Shown piece by piece: positions 16,791-24,620 of a DNA stretch of 27,614 nt; position 1 is the stretch's first letter; each line of letters starts with the position of its first letter. The stretch comes from Pseudomonadales bacterium. Lineage in GTDB: Bacteria; Pseudomonadota; Gammaproteobacteria; Pseudomonadales; Moraxellaceae. Location of the stretch: contig JABEVH010000317.1 in the NCBI GenBank assembly GCA_013043915.1, positions 1 to 27,614 of the forward strand, written 5' to 3'. The notes below the pieces were generated by a model that saw only the letters and a program-made list of their open reading frames with translations, did no database searches and was not told the origin of the DNA. A program made the position numbers and the translations under genes.

Positions 16791-18623
16791 TCATGGTGGG
16801 CAGTTCTCCAGGGTAGATGTCAAAGTTCCCGTGGCCGTTGCTAATGCAGCGGCCGCAGCCGCGCTTGTAGTCGAGCCCGTGGTTGCCGCCAGCACAGGAC
16901 GAATCTGATAAAAATTCATCCACACGGCCGGATTGCTTGATCCATCAGGCAGGGGCATATTCGTGGTTGCATCCAACCCATTGGCATACATCTGGTATTG
17001 ATAACTTGAGGGGTCAATGCGCAGCCTGACCAGCGTTTGCGTAATATCTGACTCTCCCACAATAACCCCCTGTAAGGCCGTCGGTAAGGCGCTGATAATC
17101 GGGAGCAGTATCACCGGCGACAGATAGGTTGCTCCATTGTTGGAAAATACATTGGCGATAACACCGATAGGGTATTGCTGCACACCCTTGGCATCTACCA
17201 AGGTCGCAGGATCAACCGTAGCGCAAGTTCTGTTCAAATCAGTAACGATATTGCCATCGGGAAGAATCGCAATGCCTAATTGCCCTACGATCTGTGTACT
17301 GCCCGAAAAGGTTAGCAGCAGATTCAAAGGCAACACCACCTTGCTCGGCCAAATGGCAGGATCCAGGGTAGGCGCGACCAGAGTACTTCTTCTCAATGCA
17401 TAACTTCCCGACAAGCTCTGCTCTGGCAACGTAAATTGCCCAAGATCGGCCGTGGGCACCTGCACACTGGCTCCATACGTAGACTGATAGTTAGCAGCCG
17501 TATCCAGGATATGATCACGGTACAAACGCCCCTGAGAAATATTGACTGAACCCTCTGTTCCCGGCAAGGTCAGAGTATCTCGCCACTGCCCTCCTTTTGA
17601 AAACACGGTAAAGGGTGTCAAGCCGGGAGCAAAGACCGATAACTCGGCACTTGTTGAGAACGAACTATTACTGGTATTGGCACATGATCCGCCACAAGAC
17701 AAAAGCGAGGTGATCGCAAACCCGAAAACCCGACCCGCACGGTCATACATCAGGTAAGGATCCACAAAAAGCTGTTCACTAGCGTTACTGCCGTAAAATC
17801 CGGCGGTCTGCACCGAGGAGCTTGCCAGCGCCGTCCCCGGCGACGAGTACAGCCCCGCCCGTGTAGCATTCAAGGTGGCATCTAGATGCGTACTAGCTTG
17901 TGCCTGAGTTCCCATGGGGCGACTCAATGCAGCAACCAAAGTTTGCACTTTGGCGTTAAAACTGGCCTCATCCAGACTAAAATCAGAACTACTCAGCACG
18001 GTCGTCTCGCTTGCTTGAGATGTCGCTGTAGAGGAAGAAGGCGCAGTCACCGGCATCAACGTAGCCAATTGCTCCTGATCCGGCAAGCTCAAGGTAATTA
18101 CATTAGACGGAGAGATGGTCGCAATCGCATTGGACACTTGATCAAATAAAAACAAGAAACGGGTGATATTGAGGCTGGTATTGCTGTAGGTTTCACTGCC
18201 GCTAGCATCTTCACCCGCCAAGGTTCGTGGCGTAACTACCAGATAACCCGGGGTACTGAGTCCGTTAGTATCACTGGTTTGCGTCACCGCCGCTGACCCC
18301 AGATCCACTTTAATCGTACCGGCATTATTGATCAGATAAAAATCAACCTGACCGCTGTCATTGGGACAACTGAAGCCTCCTCCTGCATCCGTGACTGCCT
18401 GCACCGTACCTGACGAATCACTGCAGGCATAATGTAAATTAGCCACAGCATCATCGATAAATCGCCCGGAAATGCATGTCACACCCGACAATGAAGTACA
18501 GGAAGCCGTCACGCTGGCATTGGTCAGGCCCTGCGAGTTTAACTTGGACCCTCCACCACTACCACACCCTGCTAGAACGAGCAGGACCCAACAACTCAGC
18601 AACCACCCAATACATCTACTCAT
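16791..18623 (-). CDS. filF: FilF-like lipoprotein of the fil ('putative pilus') locus
   Basis: A 610-residue lipoprotein. MSRCIGWLLSCWVLLVLAGC ends in a lipobox (Cys 20), followed by GSGGGS. The following domain, CISGRFIDDAVANLHYACSD with DAGGGFSCPNDSGQVDFYL, has paired cysteines and resembles the FilF proteins annotated in Acinetobacter as a putative pilus-system component. The remainder is Ser/Thr-rich beta sequence without a catalytic signature. The start overlaps the filE stop by eight bases (ATGAGTAG), so translation is coupled. It is the last gene of the leftward fil series and converges on the second filA-like gene. The 'pilus' label rests on annotation habit; nothing here looks like a pilin, usher or chaperone. 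A surface-exposed lipoprotein of the export system is a reasonable alternative description. Confidence 0.72.
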   Translation of the reverse strand: MSRCIGWLLSCWVLLVLAGCGSGGGSKLNSQGLTNASVTASCTSLSGVTCISGRFIDDAVANLHYACSDSSGTVQAVTDAGGGFSCPNDSGQVDFYLINNAGTIKVDLGSAAVTQTSDTNGLSTPGYLVVTPRTLAGEDASGSETYSNTSLNITRFLFLFDQVSNAIATISPSNVITLSLPDQEQLATLMPVTAPSSSTATSQASETTVLSSSDFSLDEASFNAKVQTLVAALSRPMGTQAQASTHLDATLNATRAGLYSSPGTALASSSVQTAGFYGSNASEQLFVDPYLMYDRAGRVFGFAITSLLSCGGSCANTSNSSFSTSAELSVFAPGLTPFTVFSKGGQWRDTLTLPGTEGSVNISQGRLYRDHILDTAANYQSTYGASVQVPTADLGQFTLPEQSLSGSYALRRSTLVAPTLDPAIWPSKVVLPLNLLLTFSGSTQIVGQLGIAILPDGNIVTDLNRTCATVDPATLVDAKGVQQYPIGVIANVFSNNGATYLSPVILLPIISALPTALQGVIVGESDITQTLVRLRIDPSSYQYQMYANGLDATTNMPLPDGSSNPAVWMNFYQIRPVLAATTGSTTSAAAAAALATATGTLTSTLENCPP

Positions 18624-19473
18624 CACTCACCATAAACAGAGGAATCGATACTTTTGACGGCCATGTAAATATCAAAAATAAATACTGCGTCTTCTCTGGA
18701 CTATTTAACTCCCCTCTCCAGCCAGGGTAGGTAAAACGAGAGCCACTTCTGGATTGGGTAAATACACCGTCTTGCACCGCAAGAATATGCCCCTGCGTAT
18801 CCATCATCACCGCTTGCGGATTAAAACTGCAGTGATTTGCAGCATTCTTGACAAAGCCATAAAGCCTCCATCGCCACACCTGATTTTTTTTGTGCTTTTT
18901 GGGATAGCGCAAGCCCACCACCACCCTGCCTGCCGTCAAAGCATGCAAATCCTCAGGCACCAGATGAATACTCACACCGGGATCGATCAAGGTATATAAC
19001 CGCGCGGGCCAATGCGCCAATCCATCAAGCTCACCACCTGAAATCGGATGCTTATCTGTACATGCTGGCAAGCTGGGGTCATTCTGCCACTCAACAGGCG
19101 TTGACATCATGGGTTGTTTCGTTTGAGTTTTGTGTGAACTGGTCAAAAACGTTTCACCTGCGACTCCCTGGCCTACAGGCAACACATAAAAGTGCTGTTG
19201 CTGCGCTTGCTTAGCAGCCTGCTGCTTTTCATACAGTTCAAGAGGAATATAATCCGAGGGCTTCCAGGGCGCAGATGCCTTGCTACTTGCCGGTGGGTGG
19301 GGAGGGACAGCCGGCGCAGCCGGCCCACTATCAGGAACCACCAGTATGTGACCATAAGCATCCATCACGACATGCGTACGAGTGCTTCCTGTACGCGGCG
19401 CTCGTGAAGAACAAGCCACCACCAGCACCAGCGTTGCCAGTAGACCGCTACGCCTGAGCCAGGATAGAGCCAT
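18616..19473 (-). CDS. filE: FilE-like lipoprotein of the fil locus
   Basis: A 285-residue protein. MALSWLRRSGLLATLVLVVA is followed by the lipidated Cys 21 (lipobox LVVAC). After a Pro/Ala-rich linker come a helical stretch (YEKQQAAKQAQQQHFYVLPV) and a globular C-terminal half. One motif occurs twice: VVMDAYGHILVVPD near residues 35-48 and VMMDTQGHILAVQD near 222-235. The stop of filD is only two bases before this ATG, and the filF start overlaps its own stop, so filD-filE-filF are translated as a chain. Position and type match FilE, annotated in Acinetobacter as a putative pilus assembly protein. It is probably on the periplasmic face of the outer membrane. Its biochemical role is unknown. 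Confidence 0.7.
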   Translation of the reverse strand: MALSWLRRSGLLATLVLVVACSSRAPRTGSTRTHVVMDAYGHILVVPDSGPAAPAVPPHPPASSKASAPWKPSDYIPLELYEKQQAAKQAQQQHFYVLPVGQGVAGETFLTSSHKTQTKQPMMSTPVEWQNDPSLPACTDKHPISGGELDGLAHWPARLYTLIDPGVSIHLVPEDLHALTAGRVVVGLRYPKKHKKNQVWRWRLYGFVKNAANHCSFNPQAVMMDTQGHILAVQDGVFTQSRSGSRFTYPGWRGELNSPEKTQYLFLIFTWPSKVSIPLFMVSDE

Positions 19474-19475
19474 AA

Positions 19476-21155
19476 TCACCAACGTGTACGATAGGCCAAA
19501 CCTACCAAGGTAATCGCTGCTGCGGTAGTCCCATTCAAACCGCCATAGGGATTATAAATAACATTATTGATCCCGCTGGCATTGAAGTTGGTACTCGTGT
19601 TGGCCGGAATCGTATCGTTACTCAGCAGACGCATCAGGGTTAAATCCAGATCAGAGTCCTTATCAAGCACATAGCCTAAACCTATCCCGTACATATGTGC
19701 CGTATTGATAGGTACCAGCGAACTACGCTTATCCAAAGGAATGGCTGATCCGCGCTGTTCAAAACCAACACGGAGTACCAGACGACTGTTTAATGAGGTC
19801 TCCGTACCTATACCCCAGGACCAAGGACTTTGATAGCCCAGAGGCATATTGATGGAACTCAAGGTGGCATTGGGGGACAATAGACGCGCAATCTGTAATA
19901 CTTTAGGCGTGCGATCAAACTGGATTGGAAAGCTGGTCCATTGTGCGTAATCATCCCAACTTATGTCAAAGTTAACCTTGAAAGGCGACCAGGGTCGGTA
20001 AGAAACCCCGGTTTGAAAATGCGAGGGGTACGTCAGGTTCATCGACACCAAGCCCGTTTCCTTGGCAGGCACTGAGGTGGGCAATCCTAGTATTGATAAC
20101 AGAATGGAACCGGTAGCCGACCCACCCACGGCATTAAATACATCTTGTGTACCCTGGCCGTAATCGATTTCATATTTACCGATCAATTGCATGCGTGCTT
20201 CTGAACGGTAGACTGCCCCCCAGGAGAAACGTTCCGTCGGCTTCCACAACACACCGACGTTATAAGTCGGCGACATCGTATCTTGCATGCTCATCTTGAG
20301 TGACGCCAAATTCGAGAAGGGTCCTACCCCTTGCTGCGCATTACAGAACCCGAACAAGAACAAGTCAGTCACGATATTGCCGTTGTTTTTAAAAGGAGGG
20401 CATACCGAGTCATTGATCATGCGCATCAATCCCAGCAGTTCGTTGGGTGAACGAAACTGGGTATCTAAGGACATAGCCTGGTAAGACACGTTGAATGAGG
20501 CACCCACTGACCATGCATCATTAATTCTAAAACCCACCGAGGGTGAAAATAGCGTAAAGCGCTCCAGCGCTACCTGCTGGCCAAGAAAATCGCCCGGATC
20601 CGTAGGGCTGCGGTAAAAACCCGCCGCCATCGGCGCATACATCGCGTTAGCAAAGGTCAGCTTGGAGCCTGGCTCCTGCACCGAAATACCCAATAGGGGA
20701 GCAATCAAGGGTCCAGGAGGCATATCTATGGTTTTACCCAATACAGGAACATAAAGTGCCGCGCCCGATATCTTGCTCGTGCTGGTAATAAAGTTTTTAC
20801 AATAAGAGATATTGCCATTAGGCTCCTGGCAAACCACAGGGTCATCCGAATAACCAAAAACATTATAATTAGGCGGCGCACTAAACTGCGTCTGCATAGA
20901 GAACATAGCGCCCAAAAACTGATAGTCGATATGCCTACCTTCGAGAAACGCCAAACCTGCAGGGTTATAGTTAATGGCACTGACCCCTGGCGGATCAGCC
21001 GTTACCGCGTTACCCATAGCGTCAGCGCGTACGTCCACACTCAAATCGGTGGCCAGCGCGCCCGCCTGAGCTCCCGATGCCATAAACATCCCTAGCAATA
21101 TGCCTAGGCAACATAAACGCCACCGGTATACCCACCCCTGCCTTATCCCTAGCAT
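19476..21155 (-). CDS. filD: OmpP1/FadL/TodX-type outer-membrane channel of the fil locus
   Basis: A 559-residue outer-membrane protein, longer than FadL (~446). A signal peptide ends near AQA at residue 31. ATDLSVDVRADAMGNAVTAD and GVSAINYNPAGLAFLEG carry the N-terminal hatch and NPAGL signature of FadL channels, which move hydrophobic compounds across the outer membrane. Later segments (SVGFRINDAWSVGASFNVSY, VLWKPTERFSWGAVYRSEAR, LTYPSHFQTGVSYRPWSPFK) are typical alternating barrel strands, and the protein ends YRTRW with an aromatic one residue from the end. The ATG at 21153-21155 is used; GGGT lies upstream. The filC stop is 16 bases before. Extra loops, including QEPNGNISYCKN with cysteines, distinguish it from fatty-acid channels. 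In this operon it may serve export rather than uptake, which is inference. Confidence 0.8.
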   Translation of the reverse strand: MLGIRQGWVYRWRLCCLGILLGMFMASGAQAGALATDLSVDVRADAMGNAVTADPPGVSAINYNPAGLAFLEGRHIDYQFLGAMFSMQTQFSAPPNYNVFGYSDDPVVCQEPNGNISYCKNFITSTSKISGAALYVPVLGKTIDMPPGPLIAPLLGISVQEPGSKLTFANAMYAPMAAGFYRSPTDPGDFLGQQVALERFTLFSPSVGFRINDAWSVGASFNVSYQAMSLDTQFRSPNELLGLMRMINDSVCPPFKNNGNIVTDLFLFGFCNAQQGVGPFSNLASLKMSMQDTMSPTYNVGVLWKPTERFSWGAVYRSEARMQLIGKYEIDYGQGTQDVFNAVGGSATGSILLSILGLPTSVPAKETGLVSMNLTYPSHFQTGVSYRPWSPFKVNFDISWDDYAQWTSFPIQFDRTPKVLQIARLLSPNATLSSINMPLGYQSPWSWGIGTETSLNSRLVLRVGFEQRGSAIPLDKRSSLVPINTAHMYGIGLGYVLDKDSDLDLTLMRLLSNDTIPANTSTNFNASGINNVIYNPYGGLNGTTAAAITLVGLAYRTRW

Positions 21156-21171
21156 GATCAACGTACCCTGC

Positions 21172-22341
21172 TCAATGCGTTTTCATCATGCCCGAAATAT
21201 CCATGGGCACCGTCACAGTCAAATCAATATTGGGAGTATCCTGGGTCAAACCGTAGGCAAACCCAATGTTGATAATCTGCGTCGGTGTGGTTCGAAATCC
21301 CACCGAGAAGTTAATGGAAGCCGCCACCATGTCTGGAGTACGTACCGTGGTTCCACCAGCAAAATCATAAGTAGTCGCCAGTGTATACCCCATCTGGTAT
21401 GAAGCCGTAATGGATATGTCGTAGTTCAGCGAATACCCCAAACCTGCTGAACCGGAAAACGTAGCACCTGGCTGAAACGCTGTCAGTAACTGACCTGCTC
21501 GATTCTGATTCAATCCGGTAACATTCAGTCCGAGCGTATCAGAAAACGATCCAAACACCACCACCGGATCGAGCACCTTACTGAAGCTGGCTCCTCCGGT
21601 TAATGAATAGTATCCCTTGCCGGTAGACAAATCGGTATTTAAATTGATGTTGTAGGGACTCACGCCACTGGCTGTAGAAAACACACCAAACAGTGTCGTG
21701 GACATAGCACCGCGTTCCTCAGGAACAGGCTGCCAACGAGCCGAGAAAGAAGCATCCCCCAAGGCCATGGTCGTCAGGTTATTCGTTGAGTCGTATTTCG
21801 CCACCATGGGCAACAAGGTATTGAAGGTCAGGTTATCCCATACCCCGTAATCTAAGGACAGGGAATTGGTCACCGTATCTTGTGCATCTTCCTCAATTCT
21901 AAATCGAGAAATTGAGGAAGAGTTAGGCGTCAGGGCAATATCGATAGCTGCATTATAATAATAGGTATAATCGAAGGTATAATAAAGTGTCGCCCCCCCC
22001 TTGCGCAGCAATGAATAGGTCGGCTGACTGGCATCAAATACCTGAGCCAAATTCTTTTCAGAGGAAGCATCACTAGCCTGTTGTTTCAAGGCTGCTTCAG
22101 CTTTCTTATCACCGCTGGCGGGTGCCGTCGCAGGCGATGAATCGCTCGACGACGTCGACGCAGCAGCTGAACTGCTATCTGTTGCAGGTGCCGTAGTAGT
22201 AGTAGTAGCTGGTGCTGGCGCTGCCGATGCAGGAGCCGCTGTTGCTGGCGACGTTGTCGTATCGTCAGCCCAAACCATATGAGCTGACAACCATACCAAC
22301 GCACTTAAGGCTTTCCCCCAGTCCTTCATAGATCGTCTCAT
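21172..22341 (-). CDS. filC: FilC-like outer-membrane beta-barrel with low-complexity N-terminal region
   Basis: A 389-residue exported protein. The signal peptide ends near VWA (25). Residues 28-78 are almost only Ala, Thr, Ser and Pro, followed by a charged helical piece (DKKAEAALKQQASDASSEKN, 78-97), and then from about 115 a series of amphipathic strands (GGATLYYTFDYTYYY, NLTFNTLLPMVAKYD, SFSARWQPVP, GLGYSLNYDISITASYQMGY, MVAASINFSVGFRTTP) forming a transporter-type barrel. A periplasmic extension before a barrel is also the plan of FapF, the amyloid exporter of Pseudomonas. Position matches FilC. The ATG at 22339-22341 is taken; one four codons in is possible, and neither has a strong ribosome site. 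The Thr run is encoded by repeated ACT triplets, so slippage would not shift the frame. Confidence 0.72.
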   Translation of the reverse strand: MRRSMKDWGKALSALVWLSAHMVWADDTTTSPATAAPASAAPAPATTTTTAPATDSSSAAASTSSSDSSPATAPASGDKKAEAALKQQASDASSEKNLAQVFDASQPTYSLLRKGGATLYYTFDYTYYYNAAIDIALTPNSSSISRFRIEEDAQDTVTNSLSLDYGVWDNLTFNTLLPMVAKYDSTNNLTTMALGDASFSARWQPVPEERGAMSTTLFGVFSTASGVSPYNINLNTDLSTGKGYYSLTGGASFSKVLDPVVVFGSFSDTLGLNVTGLNQNRAGQLLTAFQPGATFSGSAGLGYSLNYDISITASYQMGYTLATTYDFAGGTTVRTPDMVAASINFSVGFRTTPTQIINIGFAYGLTQDTPNIDLTVTVPMDISGMMKTH

Positions 22342-22439
22342 CCCAGACTATTATTCTTATCAAATCCCTGACAGGGACCACGTGGCATAGTAAAACACAA
22401 CAACGCTTGCTGTCCTGTAAAAAACAGTAAACGGATTCA

Positions 22440-23294
22440 TCAGCGATCGCGAAAGAAAGTACGCGTCGGCACGAGTATTGGCGTTCCCGTTGTGGTCGCC
22501 CCCCCGAGCACATTACCTGCACCCACATCGAGTACCAAATGAGTGGATGCAGCTTTGTCGGCATTATGTTCCATGGTTTCCACAGGAATCTCATTCTCAT
22601 AAACCTGTTGAAAAGCTATCAGATTTATCATGTCATCCGTAAAATACCGCAAATCCTGATCGGTTACCTCCAGATGATTGACCGTAGGCGTTGAAGGAAA
22701 TATTAGGAACATGACATTGCCATCCCAGACATCTTTAAACCGTGCCTGTGGAAAACTGATATTTCCCAAAGCCGGATCAGCAATAAATACCCGCTGATCC
22801 TGCACTTTCTTAACCACGACAAAATGCTTGAATCCCGAATAATGAATAGGCACCAAAGCCGGCTGCGTCAAACCTTTTAGATCGTCAAATGTGCCCCGAA
22901 ATCCACCGCTTTTATAGCCTAAGGCGGTCACTAATCGTTTCATATCCAGCAATGAAAAACCACGACGAGCAACAATACGATTCGTTTCACCAAAACGCAA
23001 CAAACCCTGCATAATTTCGCGTTCGCCGAAATTACGATCCAGATAACCATTCAATAAGGTAGTCAACGCCGCCGACCCGCAGCTATAGTCGAAGGCTTGG
23101 CGAACCACGCCATTAAAATTGGTTACCGATAAAGGCTGCACGACAACAGGACGTTCATATTCAGTGTAACGGCTATTTACGCGCGAATCTATGGGCTCAG
23201 CAATAAACACTGTCCCAGGCTTAACTTCATGCACATCAGCCACATGGCCGACGCCATAAAAAACCAGAAAAACACCAAGTATAACCGCGAGCAT
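22440..23294 (-). CDS. filB: C39 family cysteine peptidase (FilB-like), stand-alone
   Basis: A 284-residue protein. The N-terminal helix MLAVILGVFLVFYGVGHVA is a signal peptide or membrane anchor, placing the enzyme in the periplasm. The C39 fold is complete: FDYSCGSAALTTLLNGYL holds the catalytic Cys 72, GFKHFVVVKK the His 157 and FIADPALGN the Asp 173. C39 peptidases usually form the N-terminal part of bacteriocin ABC exporters and cut double-glycine leaders; here there is no ABC transporter. The same stand-alone form occurs as FapD in the Fap amyloid system and as FilB in Acinetobacter. The ATG is at 23292-23294 with only a weak purine-rich ribosome site, preceded by two hairpins. The residues after ~200 are an extra C-terminal tail of unknown role. 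The likely substrates are the two FilA-like proteins (inference). Confidence 0.87.
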   Translation of the reverse strand: MLAVILGVFLVFYGVGHVADVHEVKPGTVFIAEPIDSRVNSRYTEYERPVVVQPLSVTNFNGVVRQAFDYSCGSAALTTLLNGYLDRNFGEREIMQGLLRFGETNRIVARRGFSLLDMKRLVTALGYKSGGFRGTFDDLKGLTQPALVPIHYSGFKHFVVVKKVQDQRVFIADPALGNISFPQARFKDVWDGNVMFLIFPSTPTVNHLEVTDQDLRYFTDDMINLIAFQQVYENEIPVETMEHNADKAASTHLVLDVGAGNVLGGATTTGTPILVPTRTFFRDR

Positions 23295-23314
23295 CGTTTT
23301 TTTCTTCTAGTCAC

Positions 23315-23337
23315 GGGGTATTGACATTCAACACCCC
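23315..23337 (-). promoter_or_regulatory. Strong hairpin just upstream of filB
   Basis: GGGGTATTGA (23315-23324) and TCAACACCCC (23328-23337) pair over 10 bp with one G-U in the leftward RNA and a loop of three bases. It lies about 20 bases before the filB ATG and has no following T-run. It may hinder ribosome loading or protect the upstream filA message. Confidence 0.55.
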
Positions 23338-23370
23338 AGGGTCCATCCAAGTCAACGCCGAACTGCAAGT

Positions 23371-23395
23371 AAAAGACCCCAATTAGGGGTCCTTT
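23371..23395 (-). terminator. Short terminator or attenuator between filA and filB
   Basis: GACCCC (23375-23380) and GGGGTC (23386-23391) form a 6-bp stem with flanking A4 and T4 tracts in both directions. It lies some 35 bases after the filA stop. The short U-tract suggests partial termination, so that filA would be made in excess over filB-F. Confidence 0.5.
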
Positions 23396-23429
23396 TACAA
23401 CACAACAACAAGCTGTTTCTTAAACCAAC

Positions 23430-24317
23430 TTAGTGACCGCGAATCGTGACTGTAGTACCCGACATATTCAAGCCAGAGATATTGATATTACCTATTGGCG
23501 CGGTAGCAGTACATCCACTTGAAACACCCACACACGTTTCACCCATCGTCACATTGGTCATCGACACACCAACGTTCTGCATAGCGGTCGAACCAAATGC
23601 AACCACCAATCCCGCCGACGTCGCATCCACCGTGGTATTGCTCGACGGATTGGTCGTTGAGGACCCAAAACTCAATCCTGTCACTGACAAACCACCGACA
23701 CCTATACCTGGCGTCGAGGTTGTCGATCCGTTTTTCACAGCAGCATCAACGAGAACAACCTGGTTTGTGGCGGTGCTACTACCCAAGGTAAAGCTGGTTG
23801 GCGCAGAATTACTTAGAACCATCAAATGACCCTGAGGACTGGTATCCCCCAACTGCATAGTCATGTTGAGGCCTGACATTTTAATTGTCTGCACGCCATT
23901 GGTCACGATGAAATTATTGCGCGACGCGGAGCCTACCGTCGCTGGAGCTGAGGTCAAATCAATACCGTCAAATGAAATCGCCAACGTGGGAATTATAGTC
24001 TGAATCTGCATCACCGCTTGGCCACTGGCATTGGAGCCCACATCGATATTAGTCGTCATGGCACCACCATTGCTGCTTAAGCCTAAGCCATGGATATTCA
24101 TACTGCCTGCAGATGCTGCTGCACTGCCTGCGCCTAGACCATCCGTATCGGTATACGACACGACAGCACTGGTCATATTCAACGTCGACGTGATAGTCAA
24201 ACCTGACTGACCGGTTGCATCTGCTAAACCAGCATCGTCCATGGCTTGTAAGGCGAAAGCACCACTAGAAATCAAAGAAATTGCCGAAAAAAGAACAGCC
24301 CCCTTGAACAGTGACAT
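23430..24317 (-). CDS. filA: FilA-like exported beta-rich protein (first gene of the fil operon)
   Basis: A 295-residue exported protein, very rich in Ser, Thr, Gly, Asn and Val. The signal peptide MSLFKGAVLFSAISLISSGA ends at AFA (22). The mature start, LQAMDDAGLADATGQSGLTI, is the conserved opening of the FilA/DUF6160-type family. It resembles a double-glycine leader (L-x-x-x-x-L-x-x-x-x-G-G) with Gln for the second Gly. The rest consists of repeated short strands such as GSMNIHGLGLSS, GGLSVTGLSFGSS and GNINISGLNMSGT, which suggests a beta-solenoid or fibre-forming protein. Only two cysteines are present (ETCVGVSSGCTA). GAGGAG stands ten bases before the ATG, the best ribosome site of the operon. 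It is likely the main exported product and a FilB substrate. Pilin motifs are absent. Confidence 0.75.
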   Translation of the reverse strand: MSLFKGAVLFSAISLISSGAFALQAMDDAGLADATGQSGLTITSTLNMTSAVVSYTDTDGLGAGSAAASAGSMNIHGLGLSSNGGAMTTNIDVGSNASGQAVMQIQTIIPTLAISFDGIDLTSAPATVGSASRNNFIVTNGVQTIKMSGLNMTMQLGDTSPQGHLMVLSNSAPTSFTLGSSTATNQVVLVDAAVKNGSTTSTPGIGVGGLSVTGLSFGSSTTNPSSNTTVDATSAGLVVAFGSTAMQNVGVSMTNVTMGETCVGVSSGCTATAPIGNINISGLNMSGTTVTIRGH

Positions 24318-24332
24318 CTTATAGTTCTCCTC

Positions 24333-24386
24333 AAAAACCCCGAAGGTCTAGTTGTCGCCAAATAACCGGCTATTTTTTCGACGGGG
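24333..24386 (-). promoter_or_regulatory. Structured 5' leader of filA
   Basis: Read leftward, CCCCGTCG (24386-24379) can pair with CGAC (24357-24354) and then GGGG (24341-24338), enclosing AAATA-GCCGGT-TATTT (24375-24360). The GGGG arm is followed directly by five T (24337-24333) and then the GAGGAG ribosome site. The arrangement resembles an attenuator or a stabilising 5' stem. It does not match a riboswitch class that I know. Confidence 0.4.
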
Positions 24387-24517
24387 CCTTAAATTTGTTA
24401 TTATCATTTTTCACCACCAAAGTTAACACGCGTTCATACAGAGTACAAGTGATCGCTCGATTCCTCCTTTTGTTTCCCGACAAACGGCTACATTTGCACG
24501 GTCGCACTGCGCGCCTT

Positions 24518-24620
24518 AAAGCCGACCCTAACAACATCCTTGTTAGCAGGATTTAGGCATCTCACAGGGACTAGCCTCACCCAATTACGCGAGAAGCCCC
24601 TGGATTTATCCATGGGGAGG
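24518..24620 (+). mobile_element. Probable relic of an IS200/IS605 element: tnpB tail and right end
   Basis: KADPNNILVSRI followed by a stop (24518-24556) resembles the HADxNAAxNIL ending of TnpB. About 40 bases later, GCCCCTGGAT / ATCCATGGGG (24596-24617) forms the GC-rich hairpin followed by GAGG that marks the right ends and omega-RNA scaffolds of many IS605-type elements. The rest of tnpB and the left end are missing, so the copy is dead. The assignment rests on pattern memory only. Confidence 0.4.

Noticed and set aside
16783..16800. CCCACC / GGTGGG hairpin as terminator between the second filA-like gene and filF
   Set aside because: No T-run on either side and it lies across the filF stop codon; at best a weak bidirectional stem.
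22190..22212. Repeat tract in filC as a phase-variation switch
   Set aside because: The repeat unit is three bases, so slippage changes length but not frame.
23430..24317. FilA as a type IV or chaperone-usher pilin
   Set aside because: No prepilin peptidase site with a hydrophobic N-terminal helix, no donor strand pattern, and no pilus assembly genes in the neighbourhood.
24317..24332. CsrA/RsmA control of filA through the AGGA in its ribosome site
   Set aside because: Every good Shine-Dalgarno contains GGA; without a second site in a hairpin loop there is no real support.
24430..24450. Second TetR operator upstream of filA
   Set aside because: Only the six bases TACAGA match the palindrome at 5950-5968; that is expected by chance.
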